From NCBI GenBank assembly GCA_012845835.1, contig JABAKD010000015.1:7097974-7161973 (forward strand): 64,000 nt of DNA, in the 5' to 3' direction. The translations under genes and the position numbers were made by a program. The notes beneath the pieces are model-generated. The model searched no databases, was not told where the DNA came from, and was given only the letters and a program-made list of their open reading frames with translations. Below are positions 24,361 through 36,355 of this stretch, in pieces (position 1 is the stretch's first letter; every line of letters begins with the position of its first letter). This stretch comes from Undaria pinnatifida. Taxonomy: Eukaryota > Sar > Phaeophyceae > Laminariales > Alariaceae.

Positions 24361-25951
24361 GTGAGATGAGTCAAGCTCGAGTAGGTGTCTAACTTGCTGG
24401 TTCGTGTTGCCACGTCGAGGACGCGGGCGCAAACAAGACGAAAAAGTGGTGCCACGTAGAGAGTCAAGAATTTACTGTTCAACCAAGTAGCTACGTGTTA
24501 GGTAATGCCCGTCGTGTCCTCCCGAACATGCTGCGTAATTTGGGCAAAGTTTATGCCAGCAAGTCCCAACCGTACGCGGCAAAACGCGTTTAGTAGAGTT
24601 ACCATGTACTCGGCGTCAAGGATTTGCGACAGAAGGCGAGGTCGAAGAGGCCAATACAAGTTGATAAAATGAAAACCCATGAGCAGCTGACGACAATTTG
24701 AAGCCTATCACGGAAGGCGTTTTCTGCAATTAACAGCAGGCGCAGCGAACGTCACGCAACCTGTAGCCGTGGACGCGTGTTCGCTTGCATACATTGATAG
24801 GTTTCACTCTACCTCCGAGGGAACAAGACTCTTGCCGCCTGCCTTGGGGGCACACCAGTTCCTCGACGAAGAATCTTATTAAAAATATTGTAGCCCTAGC
24901 GGGGACTCCGAGTCGGTGGATATTTGCAACTATCGTCAACGATATGCGTTGGTGGGAAGCAGAAATGGCTCCTGGTAAATTATGTGACGCCGTGGGCGAC
25001 GTTGACGGCGTGACTGCCGTGCGACAACTTGACCCCCCATTTGCGTCAGCCCCTGCTGTTGGGGGGTGGGTCCTCCGCTGTACTGCTGCACTGCGGTGCG
25101 CTCTGCTGTACTGGTGCTGTACTGCGGTGCATACGTACTATAAAACGTGCTGTACTGCATATTTACAGCCCAAAAGTGGACATTGTTAGTGGTATATTCG
25201 GGTCGTCGGGCGGGACATACACCAGTCATAAAAAATCGCGTACTCGAGCATGGCAACGTATGGTGCGATAAATTGTATGCCTTCCGTCTAACTAACTGGT
25301 GTCGGTGTGTGCTAATTGTTTGATAAGGGGCGGGAACGTTTCTTTGTTACATACACAACTTTGTGGTTGCCGGCTTGCGGTCTAGGTCCCATCATCCCGG
25401 TGTTGACGTGTTGGGTTCTAAGCTGCTAGCGTTGCATTGCATTGGTGCTAGGCGTGGTGGTTCAAGTCTACTAATTAAATAATAATAATATGGAGTCAAC
25501 GACATAATATAGTACGCAGCTTGCAAAAATGAGTATCGACCCTAAATTCGTCGAACTCACAGCTGACGTCGTCAAAACAAATTATTACAACTTTGGTGGT
25601 GGTGTGCGTATCTGTCTGATGCGTTGATTATCCCAGAAGGATAGGATAATGGTGCGATAAATAAGGATAAGAGCTGCGTTCGTTCGCTATACGGATTGAG
25701 ATATTTGAATCGTGTTAACACAACGTCACGTTGTTTGCTAAATGAAGAATCCCCTGCAATTTTTCGGAAGACAATAATACGGCAAATGGAATAATGATCA
25801 AAGAGTTATGGAACAATGCCGATTCAAGTTTATTACCGCTGGCCGCCAATGCCAAAACCTTGGGTTCGCTTCATTAAGCCGGCGTCAGCCGCAAAAACCT
25901 TGCATATCATAAAAAATAAAACACACTCCAGCTGTGAGATCGAACATTTCA

Positions 25952-26252
25952 AGGTTGTGTTCTGTAGGGTACTCACAAAGCGTACCGAAGGTATTTACCC
26001 GGGTATTATCCTCCAAAGATCTTATGTAAAATCTGTAGGACATTCTTACCCGTACCCGGAACTTCTGGAAGTTCTGTACGACATTCCTACCCATACCAGA
26101 AACTTCTGGAAGTTCTATACGCCCGTGCCCACAATACTCGAAACTTCTGGAAGTTCTGTAAGAACCCCGTGCCCTTACCCGGAACTTCTGTGAGTTCTGT
26201 AAGACTGTGGCACTATACCCCGGGTACGGGTATACGTTTGTAACAATACCCG
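25952..26252. repeat. GAACTTC minisatellite (right arm)
   Basis: This is the inverted partner of 6120-6420, with the unit GAACTTCTGGAAGTTCTGTA alternating with CCCGTACCCGG-type blocks. Confidence 0.85.
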
Positions 26253-26563
26253 GAGTGGCCGGTACAAATTGTAAATTTTGAAAATTAAGGTCGAGCGCGT
26301 TCTGACTGCATGTCTCGTGTTATGCATTCTGACGTCACGTCTCTTCCGTCACGCTGACGCCACAATCCCCCAACACGAAATTACACAGAACCAACCCCCC
26401 CCACAAACACACAAACACAAAACACACACCCTTGTTCACAACAACCCGCAGCTCAGACACACAACCAAATAACACAAACACGCGCATCCGTCAATTGCAT
26501 CTGTGCATCCGCGGAGAGGGAATATGGACGCGGCGGAACCGCAAGGATCCCCGCCTGACAGGG

Positions 26564-27674
26564 ATGGCGGCAGTTCATCTACCCCCCCTGCGTCAGACCG
26601 GTGGCGGCAGTTCGTTTACTCCACCAGCAGTCGGGAGCCAGCCCGAGGTAATCGAGGTGGATGACAATAAAGCCGTGCTTGTAATTACACCGGCGCTCGT
26701 GCACGACATGAAAGGAGAGGTGTATGTATTGCCCGCGGACATCGTCCAAGCCGTCGATGACGTCAAGGTGCCGGACGGCTACAGGAGAGAGGGTTCCCGT
26801 GAGCGATCGTTTATGTACTCGCTAGAAGTCTACGTCGTCCCGTTAGCTGAGGAGGACCACAAACACAAGTACTTCTGCATGGCGGACCCCGCGTGCCGCA
26901 AAACAAGACGACGGTTCCCTGACAAGGGCGACCGCAGCAACGTGAACACCCACCACAAGAGCAAACACAGGCTGCGCGGAGTGGCTGGCGCTGTGAAGGC
27001 TGGAAAGCAAAAAAGCAAGCGAAAGGGAACATCCAGGGGAGCTTCGAGGCGAGCAAAAACTCCTCCTGTGCTGGAACGAACAGGTGTGTGTATGTCAAAT
27101 TGCAAACTATTGTTTTCGAACACATATCAGACGGGTCTGGGCGAGAGCGTACTAAAATATACCAGGTATAACAATATAATATCGACAGCTCGCCATCCAT
27201 TTTCAAAACCCAGATAAGGGGGGATGTATCAAAACCAAGTGAAAAAAAAGCTTGAAAAATATCGCGTGTTGCAAATTCGTCGAGAAATCTCAGCCCACCG
27301 GTATGTTTTGCGGACTTTGTAGGACTGCGATGTCGTTTTGCCTTTCTGTCGCGCTGCTCTGATCTGGGTAGAGAACAGAAGGGAGGGAATTGGTATCTGG
27401 TCTCACGCGCACGTTGGCTGCTCATATTACCTGCCCCCAACACCTTCCTTCCAATCGCTGCTGCTCTGTGTTTTGTGTATTCTTTTTCAGATTTCGCGAG
27501 CTTATTGCTGCCAAGACGGTGATCGAGATTTTTTTGCCGTTCAGCTTCTTCTCGTCTGGTTCGACGTGACAGGAGCTGATGGAGCTGCTCACGTCCAACA
27601 CGACACACTTTCCGCCGCTTTCTTCTCGGCGCATCAAGCACCTCCTTGTGGAGATGTACATCGCTACAAAAAAG
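26564..27674 (+). pseudogene. hAT-type transposase with BED-like zinc finger, broken (right-arm copy)
   Basis: This is the inverted partner of 4698-5808. Segment 1 is 26564-27083 (first suitable ATG at 26564; the frame is open upstream to 26432). Segment 2 is 27491-27674, flanked by TTTTTCAG and a GTCAGT donor. The in-frame TGA is at 27567-27569. Translation of segment 1 is identical in both arms. Known family logic: hAT proteins bind their terminal repeats through the BED finger, and the LPFSF...LLVEMY region precedes the RNase-H-like catalytic core. I could not find the core, terminal inverted repeats or an 8-bp target duplication. Confidence 0.7.
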
Positions 27675-28865
27675 GTCAGTGGTTCGTGTTTCAGTGGCGA
27701 CACTTTTGGTTTTGTGGTTGTATCCTACTTACACATTGTTGGGGTCTCTTTTCTCCTCTCTTTCTTGTCTCTTGGAAACCAGTAATATCCTTATTATATA
27801 ATACGCTAAGGTGGTCGTGACGTTTTTTAGGATCTTTGAAAATATCTTGGTTATAACACCTCCCCAATAAAGCGGCGACTCCCGAGCTCCACTCGGCCTC
27901 CGGCGTCCTCGCGGTGCCGCCACGTCCCATCCGCACAGCAGCACTACGACATGCCGGCGAAAGAACGGGCGTCGGTGCCCCACCTCGGCGAGGGGGGAGC
28001 GTGGAAATTGCCCTCCCAGGGGCGGCTCGCTTGCCCCCCCCCGCTTTTTCTTCGTCGCTGCCTGCATTTTTTTTTTTCGAACTCCAACTACATTAAACTT
28101 TCGAATAGCTTTTTGGCCACTTGAGCCATGGACAGAGCCATGGACACGAGACCACAAGCACACCTGCGTCAACAGCAAGTACAACAACACCAGGGCCAAT
28201 CACAGCAGCGTCCAGCCGTCGCCGCTCGTCGTGCGCAGAATCGGCAACGCGAGCGCTTTTCGCTTTGCCTAACAGTGGCGAATCCCGCCCAGCCCGAGAG
28301 CATTGTAACCAACAAATCGGCTGCTGCTCGTCTGTCAGGTGTATTACTCTACGTACTGCTGCATTGCTGTACGGCTGTACTAGGTAGGTTCGTGGGTGCA
28401 TGGTGGGTGGTGGGTGGGTGGTGGACGGCGGCTCGCCCGCTCCCCGAGACGGCCGAGTATCGTCAAAAAATGACCCCCCCCCCGTCTGTTTTCTGTTTTG
28501 TACAAGGTCCTCAAGAACCAACCAACTAACCGCGCCCCGCGTACCAGATGTACTGTTGTACGTACTGCTGCACTGCTGTTCTGATGTACGTACTGCTGCA
28601 CTGCTGTTCTGCTGTATGTAGTAAATGTTTGGTTGGTGGGTGGGTGGAGGGTGCACTGCGTCGTCCGTGGTGGGTGGGTGGGCCGTTCTGTACGTGGGAG
28701 TCTTTTTGCGTCCTGTGGGAGATGAACCTTTGTTCTTGTTTCTAAAATACCGGCCTTCCGCTGGTACTTGGGAGTACCACCGTCCCCACTGCTGCACTCT
28801 TCTGTCCTTTACTACCGTACGTATTGCTGCACTGCCGTACTGCTGCACTGTGATGGAAGGAAAAC

Positions 28866-29539
28866 ATGCAAACGAAGGAAGCAAGCATAGGCGAAACACT
28901 GCTGTTATTAAAACCGCCGCCAAGTAAAAGTAGGCCAGAAATGCCGAAAGGAGAATTTGAGAACCTGCTTCGCTTCGAGGCTTCGAGGCGAAAGGAAAGA
29001 GGACATGGCATCAATAACAAAAGGTGTCGGGCGGAATGGTTGAAAATGTTTTCATTTTACGGAAGGGAAAAAGGAAGGCGCCGTAGATTATGCCTTGGAA
29101 AACCCCTCGGTGTTTACTCCCACAGCAGTAGACGAAGAACTTACCATGTTTGTTTCCAAAATATACGAAGAACTCACTCACAGAAAAGAACTAAAGACGA
29201 CACTGCATGCCCTCAATTAGCTACTTCAATGTACGCGGCACTTACACTGGTGAAGATATACAAAAATTAAAAACGAATTATGCAGACTTAGAGAGGGGCG
29301 CTAAACGGGATATAGAATGCCCTCGATCCAATTGGTACTTTCAACGCAGAGAACTTACATCAGATAAATGGCAAGCTAAACGGGAAAAGGGGGATAATCA
29401 AGCCTCACACAAGACAAACAAAATAATCCTAGACAGGTATGAAATCGTACCACTATCACTAACAGCCCCCGACTCTGTGGACCGCAGGCCCCAAAACACC
29501 TTAATCCGTATGACAGATCAATATTTGATCGTACCATAG
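28866..29539 (+). pseudogene. Decayed repeat-encoded protein (right-arm copy)
   Basis: This is the inverted partner of 2834-3507, read on the plus strand. The first frame (28866-29270) carries FENLLRFEASRRKERGHGIN. A second frame, entered by a one-base shift near 29060, reads GAVDYALENPSVFTPTAVDE to a stop at 29218-29220. A third (29207-29539) ends RPQNTLIRMTDQYLIVP. The duplicated C-terminal block follows again at 29655-29755. No intact protein can be read from one frame. Confidence 0.45.
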
Positions 29540-29747
29540 TCACAGAACAGCTCTCCGACTCGGCGTGAGATACACGATGGGTCCTCCGGGCTTACTTGCA
29601 CAATGTACGAAGAACTCACTTATGAGAGGAGCCCTAAAGGAGACATAGAGAAATAATCCTAGACCGGTATGAAATCGTACCACTATCACTAACAGCCCCC
29701 GACTCTTTGGAAGGTAGGCCCCAAAACAAGTTAATCAGTATGACAGA

Positions 29748-31553
29748 TCAGTTTTGAGCCTATCTGTATCTGCAGACCAAGCACGCTCAAATTGATGAAC
29801 ACTCCAACAGCACCAAACGCAATAATATAAAATGGCGAATTATTACAGCGATCTACTACTGGTATAACACGCGTTCTTCTGGACGTATCATCTGTCGTCT
29901 TGCAGCAACACCTGCAGCCACATGGCCAGCACGCACACAGCACATGACAGCCCATCAGCACACACGCAACCAACCGCTGCACGTATGAAGCCTACAGCGC
30001 GGCACCACGAATAACGAACGACCGCAACGGCTGGATAAGCCCTTTGACAGACCGGCTCCCCTGCTCTCGAGCCCGGGCCAAGATGTGTGTCTGTCTGTTG
30101 CTTGGTTTCAGCTGATGAGCGCACTCCACTGCAGTAGCACCAGACGCAATAATATTAAATGGCGAATTGTTACAGCGATCTACTACTGGTATAACATGCG
30201 TTCTTCTGGACGTATCATCTGTCGTCTTGCAGCCACACTTGCAGTCGCATGGCCAGCACGCACACAGCACATGAGAGCCCAACAGCACACACGCAACCAA
30301 CCGCTGCACGTATGAAGCCTACAGCGCGACACCATGAATAACGAATGACCGCGACGGCTGGATTAGCCCTTTGACAGACCGGCGCCCCTGCTCTCGAGCC
30401 CAGGCAAGATGTGTGTCTGTCTTGGCCTATTGGGTCAAACCCCCCTAACTCTAAGATCGCAATTATTTGCGCGGTCGCAATTCGGCTGGTCATTTGCGTC
30501 ATGTGCGTTGTCTAGGGATTTTTTATTTGTGTGTGAAGGGTGTCCGTCTAATTTTGCTTCCTAATGAAGTTGTATTCCCGCTTTCGTTACCGGCCGTAGG
30601 GAACCTTTCGCAGATGTCGTAGTATACACATTCGTCTACAAAAAACACGCCATCGCTCACGCGTTATTTGTTTATTTCTTTTTGTAGGTTGTCCGTCGTT
30701 GTTGTACTAATATCTTATCAGACTGTAGCAGATGTAATTTTTTCATGTGCGTATTCACCCGACGAAGTTATACACATTCTTCATACAGTAACTCCTTTTG
30801 CAGAATTTTTTGCGTAACGTCGCGCAAAGGAACGGTTTTGAGCCTATCTGTATCTGCAGACCAAGCACGCTCAAATTGATGAACACTCCAACAGCACCAA
30901 ACGCAATAATATAAAATGGCGAATTGTTACAGCGATCTACTACTGGTATAACACGCGTTCTTCTGGACGTATCATGCGTCGTCTTGCAGCCACACCTGCA
31001 GCCGCATGGCCGGCACGCACACAGCACATGACAGCCCAACAGCACACACGCAACCAACCGCTGCACGTATGAAGCCTACAGCGCGGCACCATGAATAACG
31101 AACGACCGCAACAGCTGGATTAGCCCTTTGACAGACCGGCGCCCCTGCTCTCGAGCCGGACCAAGATGTGTGTCTGTCTGTTGCTTGATTTCAGTCGATG
31201 AGGGCACTCCATTGCAGTAGCACCAAACGCAATAAAATAAAAAGGCGAACTATTACAGCGATCTACTACTGGTATAACACGCGTTCTTCTGGACGTATCA
31301 TCTGTCGTCTTGCAGCCACACTTGCAGCCGCATGGCCAGCACGCATACAGCACATGGCAGCCCAACAGCACACACGCAACCAACCGCTGCGCGGCCTACA
31401 GCGCGGCACCATGAATAACGAACGACCGCGACGGCTGGATTAGCCCTTTGACAGACCGGCGCCCCTGTTCTCGAGCCTGGGCAAGATGTGTGTGTCTGTT
31501 GCTTGGTTTCAGTTGATGAGGGGCACTCCACAGCATTAGGTAGCTGGAGCACA
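29748..31553. repeat. Four units of the ~325-bp repeat (right arm)
   Basis: This is the inverted partner of 820-2625, with the same two-dimer layout. Confidence 0.85.
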
Positions 31554-31899
31554 GCAGTCAGTTATTCCTGTGTTGTGTCAACCCCCTTGCCTGCGTTCGT
31601 TGTCCCTCGGCATCGATCGCTTTTAGATTGTGTCTATCCCCAAGCTACCCCAACAACAGCAGTAACCACGTAAAGCAAAACTCAAATTATGACCCATGGC
31701 GGCTTCCGCGCGTTTATACTGTGGCGGGCAGTTGTTGCAGGCAACGGTTTCTAGCCCATGCCGTGCATGCATCGTCTCACACCCCTGGCAGCTGGTGCCC
31801 TACGCTGCTCTGGGTCTCGGACGGGACGGGGAAAATAACCTTGCTTCGTCTCGTCTCGAGTCTTGGGCCCTTGATGACACGAGTGTGGAGAAAACGTCA

Positions 31900-32130
31900 T
31901 AATCTGTGACCAAACAATAATAAGTTGTATTTGCGGAAACATCATCAAGTACCGTTTGGAAATGACGCCAATTTTGTAAAGTATCCAGGCGCGTGCAATT
32001 AAACACCTGGTGCACAATCTGTGACGAAACAATAATAAGTTGCACATGCCACCGCAAAATTCCAAACATTATCAAGTACCGTTTGGAAATGATGCCAATT
32101 TTGTAAATCATCCAGGCGTTGCACACATTA
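31900..32130. repeat. Two tandem ~120-base units next to R1 (right arm)
   Basis: Blocks containing AATCTGTGAC, AATAATAAGTTG, GTACCGTTTGGAAATGA and CCAATTTTGTAAA occur twice in succession. The left partners are about 250-480. Confidence 0.8.
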
Positions 32131-32395
32131 AGATTCAACCGAAATCTCCGAAATTCCTCCTCGACATGCGGTATTTTTGCAACTTCTCGCTTGTCTCGCT
32201 CGGCATCCGTCCGCGTTAACGTCGGTGTGCGGAACGGACACGGCAGGGCGAGGGGCGTTGGAGCTGCCCCCCGAAGGCGGCGCTCGAACGAAGCTATATT
32301 CGACAGAGAATTCCAGTTCCGCGAATCGCTTCGGCCGAGACAAAAAAAAACTCCTGACCAAATCCCTTACACCAAAGAAGGATATTATATGTATG
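32053..32395 (+). repeat. Dispersed repeat R1, right-arm copy
   Basis: This copy is directly repeated at 37041-37370 with roughly 85-90% identity by eye. Similarity continues a few bases past the palindrome end (32379), so R1 is an independent repeat lying across the arm boundary. Confidence 0.8.
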
Positions 32396-32614
32396 TATAA
32401 TATTATAATACTAGGGGGGCTTCGCCGCGACGGGCTGTCGCTCGCCTGAGGCTCCGCGCATGCCCGTAATGGCAGAGCTAGGTACGATGTTAGGAAAGCG
32501 GAGGTAGCACAATACGAGCGACTGTGATGCCAAGGGGTGTAACTTAAAGAGTGAAGCAGTGCGAGCACGGGCGTGATAAAAACAAAAGCGGAGATGCTAA
32601 AGGCGACTTGATTT

Positions 32615-33075
32615 TCGTATGGGGGGTCTGACATTACTTGAATTTGTACGGGGGGTATAAAAATACTTGATTTTTGTATAGTGGGTTGGCAATGGCTCGG
32701 TTTTTGTATAGTGGGTCTGGAAATGACTCGGTTTTTGTTAGAGGGGTCTGAAATGACTTGAAATTGTATCGGGGGTCTAAAATGACTTGGTTTTTGTATT
32801 GTGGTTATGAAATGACTTGAAATTGTATGGTGGGTCTGAAATGACTTGAAATTGTGTGGTGGGTCTGAAATGACTCGATTTTTTTCATGGGGGTCTGAAA
32901 TGTCTCGATTTTTGTATGGTGGGTCTGAAGTGACTTGGTTTTTGTTTAGTGGGCTGGAAAAGACTTGAAAATGTATACTGAGTCTGAAATGACTTGGTTT
33001 TTGTATAGTGGGTCTGAAATGACTTGAATTTGTATTTTTGGGACGTGAAAATAACTCCATTTTTGTGTAGTGGGT
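32615..33075. repeat. 30-bp minisatellite encoding ten-residue repeats
   Basis: About 15 units of 29-33 bases are built on GTGGGTCTGAAATGACTTGG followed by TTTTTGTATA. Read on the minus strand, the units give peptides such as KPSHFRPTIQ, FQVISDPSNK and NRVISDPPHN, within a 310-codon frame (33060-32128) that continues into R1. I treat the frame as a repeat by-product because it has no domain and no splice context. Confidence 0.9.
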
Positions 33076-33854
33076 CTACAATCGGGCGGCGTCAGCCGCA
33101 AACACCTTGTACTCGTACGTATTCGATTTGTATTTACAGCAGTAACGCAAGTGTATTGAAAACAATATACCTGTACGTACGTACTTGTACATACCACAGT
33201 TGATATTGATACGGGTACCTGCTGCTGTGAGTGTACTGCCGCGGTGCAGGTGCGCCTCGCAAGAAAATGTCTCGACATGCTCCTGAGGAAAACATGCAGT
33301 AATCCGTTTGTGGATCGCAAGCTACAAAGCATTTAGCATACGATATGATACGAACAGAAACAACACACACCAAACAGCAGTATCATACCGCTGAATACCA
33401 CGCACGTGTATGAATGCTAAACAAAGATCATCGTATATGATACTCCGTTACTGCTTGCCGTGGTACTCGTACTCGTGTATGTACGTGTATGTCAGCCAAG
33501 TATCAGCAGTAAAAGGAACCGGTATATAAACTTGGGTTTGTCGTCTACATGAAAAAACGGAATCTTGAATAACGCGTTTTGCGTGTATCATAGAAACAAA
33601 AAACATGTGACAAAAAGGGCATGGAATCCTGGAAAAATCGAAGCCCCGTGAGAGATGAGTTGGGCACGGCCGAGGCCGCCCTTGGCAGAGTAGGCAGAGC
33701 AGGGGTCTGCGTGCACGATGAGGGAGTTGCGTGCCGTCGGGTGGACCTCATCGCCAGTTATCGCGAAAAGGGCAAAAATTTACGTCTAAGAAAAGCTGAG
33801 GAGCTCTCACAGGCAAGCACTAACAATATCGTACATGTAATTACAAGGGCTCCG
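33076..33854. other. No gene seen; TATA-like motif near 33522
   Basis: GTAC-rich low-complexity sequence leads into a stretch with CGGTATATAAAC at about 33520-33531. That could be a promoter core, but the frame that follows (33621-33920) has no recognisable product. Confidence 0.3.
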
Positions 33855-33886
33855 CATGGGCGCCGGCATTCGCCGGCGCCCATGCT
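33855..33886. other. Perfect 14-bp hairpin with 4-base loop
   Basis: GCATGGGCGCCGGC and its exact reverse complement are separated by ATTC. No poly-T run follows, so a simple terminator is unlikely. Confidence 0.75.
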
Positions 33887-34041
33887 TCGGGTAGGGCAGG
33901 GCAGCACTTCGACCACTTAAGGTGTAGCTGTCCGATTTGGCATGCATTGAACTTTAAAGTAATGCCAAGAGTTTCATACGAACATGGGATTCTGAAAGTC
34001 ATGCTTTGACAAAAGAAAAAACGTACTATTATACAATAAAG

Positions 34042-34170
34042 AAGGCAAGGATAGGCGAAACAAACTATTAAATGCACCGTCAAGTAAAAGTTGGCGTCTA
34101 TCAAACAAAAATACCGAAAAGAGTATTATTGAGAACCTGCGTCGCCTCTAGGCGAAACAAAAGAGGCCTT
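34042..34170 (+). repeat. Diverged copy of the arm-borne coding repeat
   Basis: Aligned with 28878-29008, it shares GATAGGCGAAACA, CAAGTAAAAGT, AATACCGAAA-like, GAGAACCTGC and GGCGAAA blocks. The translated remnant reads ASRRNKRGLGIN against ASRRKERGHGIN in the arms. The downstream 137-codon frame (34203-34616) has a basic GRGRGGKRRRGGRS run but no known domain. Confidence 0.55.
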
Positions 34171-34714
34171 GGCATTAATGAAGAGACTGCACTGCTGTCC
34201 CCGTGGCAGTGGAGGTTCAAAGTCGACAGGATGCAAAGTCGGTTTGCATCAAACGTCGACATGAGGACATGTCAGCCGGCGGGGTTTTGGAAGAAGATTG
34301 CTTTGTTTGTTACGTGAAGGCTGTCGCATTGATTGGTCTGCGTGGTCGCGGGCGAGGAGGAAAACGTAGAAGAGGAGGGCGATCTCTCGTTGAGGCGGCG
34401 TTGTCTAAGATTGGTGCGGGGGTGGCTTTGCTCGTACGGGAGGTTGGCGTAGCGCTTCTTCTCTGTTTTTTTCTCGGGAAGGCGGGATATGTGTGTCTGC
34501 TGTCTTTTCTTCGTGGGGGCTTTCACGTTGTCGAAATTGGACGCGTCCCCTCAATGCATAATATCCGGCGTGTCTCTACCATGACGACTGCTGATAGTGC
34601 CGTGCGTATTTCCTAGAGACTGACATACTGGAGTATTATTTACTGGTAGTAATAACAATATACCTTTGCAACATTTTTATTCTTCATCCCATTTATTATC
34701 CCCGCACCACTCTC

Positions 34715-35018
34715 GCGCTCCCTCCCAGTAGTAACTCAGATCCGGGGTCAATAGCGGGCCCTCCTCCTCCCTCCCCACTTCGGCACGTGCTTTCATTTTT
34801 ACCGCCAGGAGAATCCAGCATTTTCTTCCCTCGTCGACTCGCGTCGAACCAACCCACGCTGCTAGGCGCTCTCAGCAGTTGATTGATGCCTCTTTTTTTT
34901 TTTTTGCATTTTTGCAAATAAAGTCAAATCTCATCGTGGTGGGTGTCGAACTCAAGGACAACCAAACGTTAGTAGTATTCGAGGGTAAAACCACTATTAT
35001 TAATAGACCACCGGGGCG
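34715..35018 (-). mobile_element. tRNA-derived SINE, copy A
   Basis: The minus strand begins GCCCCGGTGGTCTA, an RNA polymerase III A-box-like start, followed by a B-box-like GAGTTCGACACC. The body is shared with copies at 48241 and 50253 (ATCAACTGCTGAGAGCGCC, GACCCCGGATCTGAGTTAC). A T-rich run lies inside. Confidence 0.7.
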
Positions 35019-35606
35019 GCCGGCTGACAAATGATTAAAAAAAAACAGGATCTTTGCATAGAGATTACATTCCCTCCCCCATATTGTATGATATTACGAT
35101 GGTTGACGCGATATGTATAGAATAAAGCGCCAAATACCTAAATATCACCGTACGCGGAGTTTTAGATATCATGAATAACGAACGACCGCGATGGCAGAGC
35201 ACGGCAAAGCATAGCGCGTCGCTCTGCTGAGCTAGCGGTGCGCTGCTGAGCTGAGCCGCAGGGCATCGCAGGGCACTGCACGGCGCTTCGTTGCTGTAAG
35301 CTATAGCGCTGCGATGGGGTGCTGGGCAGTGTAGAGCTGATGAGCCAAGCCCAGATCTCAGCCGCTGAAGCTTCGTCAAGTACGAAACAAATGGTGCGAA
35401 TCAAAGAAAAGCTAAAGCTGGACCGTTCCGCAACTAATGCACAGCTGTCAGGCGGCAATTAGCGGCAGTAGGAAGTTCAACTTACTAGACAAAAAGGAAG
35501 AAAAAATCGCGAAAAAGTTCAAAATCGTGTTGGCAGAAAAACCAAGTTTGCAGGAAGCAGCTGAAAGGTCAAGAAACAGGCAATATTTCAGTTGTTGTTG
35601 TTGTCG
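35019..35606. other. No gene seen
   Basis: It holds a short fragment of the ~325-bp repeat at 35168-35195 and a GCTGAG/GCACTG-rich degenerate repeat at 35205-35300. Open frames here are low-complexity by-products. Confidence 0.5.
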
Positions 35607-35975
35607 TTCTCACATTAACTCGCATAATCAAGTCCGTGGTCACAGGACAGGCTCCAGTCACTCTGGAGTTGAGGAATACCCTAGGGGAAAAACACAAACC
35701 AAAGGTGGTACACGCATAAATCACAGCTGACGCAATTCATGCCTCCACCAGAAACATATAAAAGTGAAATCGGGAGTCAGTCTACGATGTGCCAGGTCCA
35801 TACCGGTGCATACGTCTCATTACTCGCGCCTGGGAAAACCGACTATACCGCTTGCCAACCAAGAAAGACTACCACGTATATATTACACGTGGTATCTATC
35901 ACTACGCATGCGCACAACAGACGCAAGTCAATTGGAAAGAAGAAACAAACAAAGAAGAGAAAGGAACGGAAATAA
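35607..35975 (+). repeat. Dispersed repeat BY, uninterrupted copy with TATA-like motif
   Basis: This copy is colinear with two flanks of the LTR element: 61608-61899 (minus) matches 35607-35895, and about 53480-53599 (minus) matches 35901-35975. It contains CATATAAAAGTGAAATCGGG (35755-35774), conserved in the 61 kb copy, so the repeat may itself be a solo LTR or a promoter-bearing element. A 25-base piece (CTCACATTAACTCGCATAAT and flanks) also occurs at 47546-47571. Confidence 0.8.
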
Positions 35976-36355
35976 ATGGGTGCATGGGGCCAAGAAAAAG
36001 AAAAGGTAAATAAATTTTGGGGGGTCTACTGGCGAGTCTTGCCACCAGCACGATGCCACGTGGTTTTTCGACGATCTACAGCAGTACTACGAACGACTTC
36101 CGATACACCCACCGAAGCACGGACCACCGGACAATTACGCGACCGACAGCTGGCCGTGGTTGTCACGTGTCCCTGTGTTGGGGGCCCCTGTGCGCTGCCT
36201 CTTGTTGGCTCTTGTTTGGGTAAAACATGCGGTGTGCTCGATGGTCTCACGGCACCAGAATCAGAACGTCCGCTCGTACGACGTATCATTCTTACAGGAA
36301 ATGAATGTAATACGACCTGGTATTTTTTTCTCCATCAATATGAACATAAAACGGT

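Larger units (their letters stand above)
16437..32379. repeat. Right arm of the inverted repeat
   Basis: This is the reverse complement of the left arm. Identity is patchy. A by-eye alignment of the ~480 bases next to the gap shows about 11 differences. In contrast, a 261-codon stretch at 26432-27217 is identical in translation to its partner at 5155-5940. Homology runs to about 32379, where the pairing left sequence reaches the window edge. Confidence 0.97.

Noticed and set aside
27338-27820. 160-codon plus-strand frame (and its left-arm partner at 4552-5034)
   Set aside because: It is a shadow frame over the hAT second exon and its flanks; the transposase signature lies in another frame.
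32397-33886. Helitron bounded by a TACTAGGGGGGCTTCGCC-type start and the 33855 hairpin
   Set aside because: No CTRR end follows the hairpin in either direction, and there is no Rep/helicase sequence.
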